Shown here piece after piece: positions 54,101 through 60,100 of a stretch of 64,000 nucleotides of DNA. This DNA comes from Notamacropus eugenii (lineage: Eukaryota > Chordata > Mammalia > Diprotodontia > Macropodidae), in the NCBI RefSeq assembly GCF_028372415.1, contig NC_092879.1, positions 71,530,412 through 71,594,411 of the forward strand. The letters are read 5' to 3'. The notes below the pieces were generated by a model. The model searched no databases. It was not told the DNA's origin and saw only the letters and a program-made list of their open reading frames with translations. The number at the start of each line of letters is the position of its first letter. The stretch's first letter is position 1. Made by a program: the position numbers and the translations under genes.

Positions 54101-57100
54101 GTTAGACATTTTCCAATTACATTTTAAATTGGTTTTGAGTCATAGGAGTTCTGCAGACCTGATAGTCAGAATACAGCCCCAGACTGTAAGTTTGGCACCT
54201 CTGATCTAGACCAATCCATATCCGTGAAAAAATCCTCAGCAAAAAGCTTGGGAGATGGCCAGCTAGCCTTTTCTTGAAGACCTCCAGTTATGGGGAACCC
54301 ACTACCTTCCAGGGCAGCTCATTCAGCTTTCATAAAGCTCTACTGAGGCCTTTTTTCCTTATATGGAGCTGAAACCTGCCTCCCTGCAGCTTCTATACAA
54401 TTCTAGTTCTGCCTACTCTGCCAACATCACATGACAATAGCCCTTAGAATCCTGGAAGACAGCAAACATATCATTCCCCCTCCCCTCGGCAATCTCCCCA
54501 CTCCCCCCAGGCCCATCTTTTCCAGGGAGAACACCCCAATTCCTTCAACTGATCATCTTGTGACATGGTTTTCAGCCCAAGTAATTCTTGTGTCCTCATC
54601 TGGACCTGCTCCAACTTGTCCATTTCTTTCCTAAATCATGGCCCCCAGAACCAGACATAATTTTCTGGATGTGAGAAACTCAGGGTAGAGGACAGGAGGA
54701 TTATGACCATCGTCATTCTGGACACTGTATCTGTTGCTACAACCTAAGTCTGTATTTGGGTTTGGGGCTGCCATGGTGTGCTCACCATCTGCAGAACATC
54801 TGGTCTTTTGTATATGGATCAAAAACAACAGTGCCTACCTCGCATGGTTGTTGTGAGGATCAGATGAGATAATAATTGTAAAGTGTTTAATATAATGTGT
54901 GGCACATAGTAGGTACTATATAAATGTTAGTTATTATTATAAAATAGCTATCCCCATCCCACCCCTTACCATGGAACATGCTAATTCAGCAAGTACATGG
55001 AAGTTTGAGGTGGACCCCTGTTTCTGGACATATGTGATGGGGGAGGGGAGGTGGCGGCATGAGGGCAGCTGGGCAGGATCCCAGACTTAGTGTTGGAAGG
55101 AACCATAGAGGTCATCTGGTTCAAACCCTCTCATTTTATAGATAAGGTAACTAAGTCCAGAGACATGAGGAAAATTGCTCTGGGTCCCAAAGGTGTTAAG
55201 TGGCAAAGCCAGGATTTGAACTCAGATCTCCTAAATCCATATCCAACGTTCTTTCCCACTGTATCATTCTGCTTCTCTATAAAAATTATTATCTAGTCAC
55301 ATCTCTTCCATCCTATACTTGTGGAATTAATGCTTTGAGCCCATATAGGATTTTACATTTATGCCTAGCAAAATTCATCTTATTAGACTTGGCTCATCAT
55401 TCTAGCCAGTCAAGATCTATTTGGGTACCAGTCCTACTGTTTAATGTGTTAACAATCCCTCCCAGCTTCCCATCATCTGAAAATAAGATAAGCATGTCAT
55501 CCAACTCATTGACTAAAAATGGTGAGCAGAACAGGGCCACCAGAAAGTTCTGCCTTCAGGTTAAGACTGATCACTGCTCTTTGGTTCCAGCTCTCCAGTG
55601 GGTTGTGCAAATACCATCATTCAACCTGCATCTTACAGTATAGCAGAAAAAGCATTGTTTCTGGCGTCACAGGACCTCAGCTTGAATTCTAACTCTGTTA
55701 CTTAATACCTATATAACTTTCAGCAAATCATTTCACCTCTGGGTCTCATCTGTAAAACACAATAGTAGTTTGACCAGATGTTCATTAAAGTCTCCCAGCT
55801 TTAAATTCCACATCATAATATGTTCTCTTCCTCTTGTCTACAAGGATATCACAGGAGACTTCATCAAATGCCATGCCAAAATTGAGGTATATTATGGCTG
55901 TGCCATTTTCCTGATCCCAATCTAGTCACTTTATCAAAAAAGGAAATGAGGTTAGTCTGACAGGACCTCCTCTTGATGAAGCCACCATGCTGGCTTTGTG
56001 TAATCACCACTTTTCCTTCTTCATGTTCATAAAACATCCCTTTTAATAATTCATCCATCCACCAAATATTGACTAAACACCTATGCTAGGTGCTGTGGTA
56101 GCCCCAGAGATGATTCAGGAGTAGCATGATAGAGCAGGAAGATGTGCCTGTGAGTTATTCCCCTTCCCAATTCTTAAGACTCATGCCCTCCACATACACA
56201 CAAGAATATGGCTTGTGTGTCCCCCAAGATTTCGAAGAGGTATAGTCACATCACCCCATGATGTCTGCTTACCACATCCCCTAGCTGCCCAAGAGGCACT
56301 TAGGAGGCAGAGTGAATAAAGTGCTGGGCCTAGAGTCAGGAAGACCCAAGTTCAGATCTGGCCCCAGACACTTACTAGATGTGTGTCCCTGGCCAAGTCA
56401 CTTAATCCTTGTTTGCCTCAGTTTCTTCACCTGTGAAATGGGGACAATAATAGTAGCACCTACCTCATGGAGTGTTATAGGATGAGATGAGATAAAAGTG
56501 TCTGGCACAAGTAGGTGCTATACAAATGCTTATTCCCTTGCCATATTCCCTTCCCCCTTCTCCTGCTCATGCTACAATTGGCATCAGTCAAATCAAAGAA
56601 AACAGAATGGTGCCAGAGCTAGCCCTAGAGAATGGCAAGTGTAGGCTTGAGTCTAGGGGACCTTCACGGGGCTCTAGGGTTCAGGTAACTGGAGGAATAT
56701 AAGAGTACAGCTCTTAGGGAGAAGGAGCCAGCCTTGGTGAGTTGGTATTTTTTAAAATAAAACCCCCCATCTTCTTATATACATCCTCAGTGCAAAGCAG
56801 GAGATAACTTCTACCATTCCTTGCCTCCTTCTGCTCATACTCAAGCTGCCTTATTGTCACATATTTTCCCCTACCTGTCTCCTCTGTCTTGATGTTCACT
56901 TGGGCCTTCCTTGCACTGACATGAACAGATTGGATATGGACATAGCAATGGGAGGGCCTGTGCCTGTGAGTTATTCCCACCATGGAGCTCTATTTTACAC
57001 ATCTCAAAAGTCTTAAGATATTAGAGAAGTTAAATGGATCTCTTAAGTAGAAAATTAGAAAATGTCCTCCTAGAACCTCAGAAAGTACTACCTTTCCTTT

Positions 57101-60100
57101 TTGACTAGTCTGGGTACACCAGTCACCAGACCTGTGTGTGAGAGACAGGTCTGAAGTGGTACTGGGTGGTGGAAAGAGCCCTGAACTCTGAGTCAACAGG
57201 TCTTGACTCTACTGGCTTAGCCATAAGGAAATGTAACAGAGACAAATGTAAAATTCTACACTTGGGTTCAAAACATCAATTACACAAGCATAGAATAGAA
57301 GAAACAGGCTAGACAACAGCTCATGTAAAATGAAGGAGGCTGGATTCGGTCTCTAAGGTCTCTACTAGCTCTGACACTGAATCATGAACACTAGGCCCTG
57401 TAAAATTATTAGCACATGGCCTCAAGCTATGGAAAAATGACAATGGAAGGACCTACAGAATGTGATGTTCCTGCCCTGCTCCTTACTCTGGCATAGCCTC
57501 GGTCCCTCTCTCCTTAACATTTACTTCTCCCCCTAACCCCTACCCCTACCCCAGATGGACCAGAATCTCAGCTTAAGGGAGGGTGGCTGGTCCTGGGAGT
57601 AAGGAGATTTGGGTTCAAGCTCCTGGGTCTACTACTAATGCCCCAGATCAAGTCCTTTCCCTTCTCTGGGTTTCTGTTTTGTTCTGCTTAAAATAAAAGG
57701 CTTGGGCTAATGATCTCTAAGGGTCCTTTCTATAGCAATAATAGCAGATAACATTTATATTGCGTTAACTGTGTGTCAGGCACTGTGCTAATTGCTTTTA
57801 CAATTATTAATCTCATTTTGATCCTCACAACAACCCTGGGAGGTAGGTGCTATTATGATTCTCATTTTACAGATGAGGAAACTAAGGCAAACAGGTTAAG
57901 TGACTTGCCCTGGGTCACACAGCTAGTAAGTGTCCGCGAGTAGATTTGAACTCGACTCTTCCTGACTCTAGGCCTGACACTCTAGCCACTGAATCATCTA
58001 GCAGAGTGGAAAGAGGAATTATTAATCTCAAGGAGTTCCTAGAACAAAGTCCTTGGGCTGGCTGGCCTTGGGCTCCAGGATAGTATTAGTGCAAAGAGTG
58101 AGAGATTGGGCATCCATGGACCTGGGTTCAAATCCTGGCTCTGCCAAATGGCACTACCTGGGTGACACTGGGTAAATCCCTTAACCCCTCTGGATCTCAT
58201 TTTCTTTGGTTGTCAAAAAAGTGTCTTTTACTAGATGACTTCTAAGGGCCTTTGTAGCTCTAAATCTACCTTTGATCGTATATGCCATGATCTCTCTTTC
58301 CAAGGCCCTTCTTTTTCTCCCTAACTAATAGCCTCCTGACTGGTCAGGTTAGAATGGCTTTGCTTTTGGTCAAAGGATTTTGTAAGATTTCCAGAGCAAG
58401 GAATGAGTATACTTTCTTAAAATATAAGAAAAGATAATAGAAAGGGAAATCCCATTCAAAATAGTTACAAAACGCATAAAATATCAATCTACCTACAAGT
58501 CAATCTACCAAGACACATTTAAGATAAATATAATTAGACAACATGTTTTAAATGATGACTTGAATAATTAGAAGTATAACGATTGCTCATGGTTGGGTTG
58601 TGCCAGTGTAATAAATTGACGTATAGATTTGCTCTCATACCAATCCAACTGCGGAAGAGTACATTTTATGAAGCTAGGCAAAATAATAGCAAAATTCATT
58701 TGGAGGAACAAAAGGTCTAGAATCTCATAGGAAACAATGGCAAAAAGTAGGAATAAAGGGGGACCTCAAATTATACTATAAAGCAGTAATTATCCAAACT
58801 ATTTGCTTATGGTTAACAATTACACAAAGAAGAACCAGAAACAATCACACTTAATAATTCACTGTTCAATAACCCCTCAAACATAAATTACTTGAAAAAC
58901 AACACTCTGTATTTGACAAAACCTGCTGGGAAAACTGCAAAGCAATTTGGTAGAAAGTAGGTTTGGACCAGCACCTTACCACAATAAGCTCAAATTATAC
59001 CACAGTAAGGTTAAAATGGATGTACAGCCTGAATATTAATTGCCTTTCTTTGCATGCCCACGGCTAAGTACAGTGCCTGGAACAAAATAAGTGCTTAATA
59101 AATGCTTGTTGACTTGACATCATTAAAAAAATAAAAGACGGCAAGACCCAGTACATCTCAAAGCCATGGCTGGAGAATGAGTTCTTAACCAAAGGATAAA
59201 AGTTGTGACCAAGATAAAATATATCATTTCCATTATTTGACATGACACTACTCTAATACAAATAAAATTAAGGCAGCTCTGGTAAGGGTTTGACAGCCAG
59301 GATGTAAAACAACTTAACAAATATATAATTATACATACATATCAGTTTATATACAATTACATACATATAAATCAAATGCACAGACACACATATACCAAAT
59401 CCATTGCCCAATGCAAAAGTGGTCAAAGGCTATGAACAAATATTTCTCAAAATAATTAACAATCTTAACAATCAAATAAAAGATGGTTCCAAATCACTAA
59501 TTGTAAGAAAAATGCAAATCAAAACAACTCAGATGTTTCACCTAACATCAAGTAAATGGACAAAGATGACAAAACAAGAGACTAACTAATCTTAGAGGGA
59601 CCAAGAAAAAATATACTGCAAATTAGTCCAACTATCCTAGAAAGTGACTAAAATGTCCCTACCCTTTGACCCGGAGATTCCACTACTAGGTACAGACCCT
59701 GAGGAAGTCAAAGACAAAAACAAAGATCCCCTATATACCAAAATATTCATGTCAGCCTTTTTTATGGTAGCAAAGAACTAGAAACAGCATAGTGCTCATT
59801 GACTATCAACGGCTAAACCAGTTGTGATACATGAATGGAATGGAATATTATGGTGTCATAAGAAACAATGAATATGAAGAATTGATGGAAGACATAAGAA
59901 ATAATGCAGAGGGAAGTAAGGAGAACCGGGAAAACAATATACACAATGAGTACAACAATGTAAACTTTAAAAAAAGACAAAAAAACAAAACCAGGTTTGA
60001 ATGTTGTGTAATTGCAATGACCGTGCTTGACCTTAGATTAGAAAGGAGAATATATGCCCCCCTCTCTCCTCTATTTGCAGACGTAGAAAACTATGGATAT

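Noticed and set aside
55200..55643. 147-codon plus-strand open frame
   Set aside because: It is antisense to an L3/CR1 element and crosses a SINE boundary.
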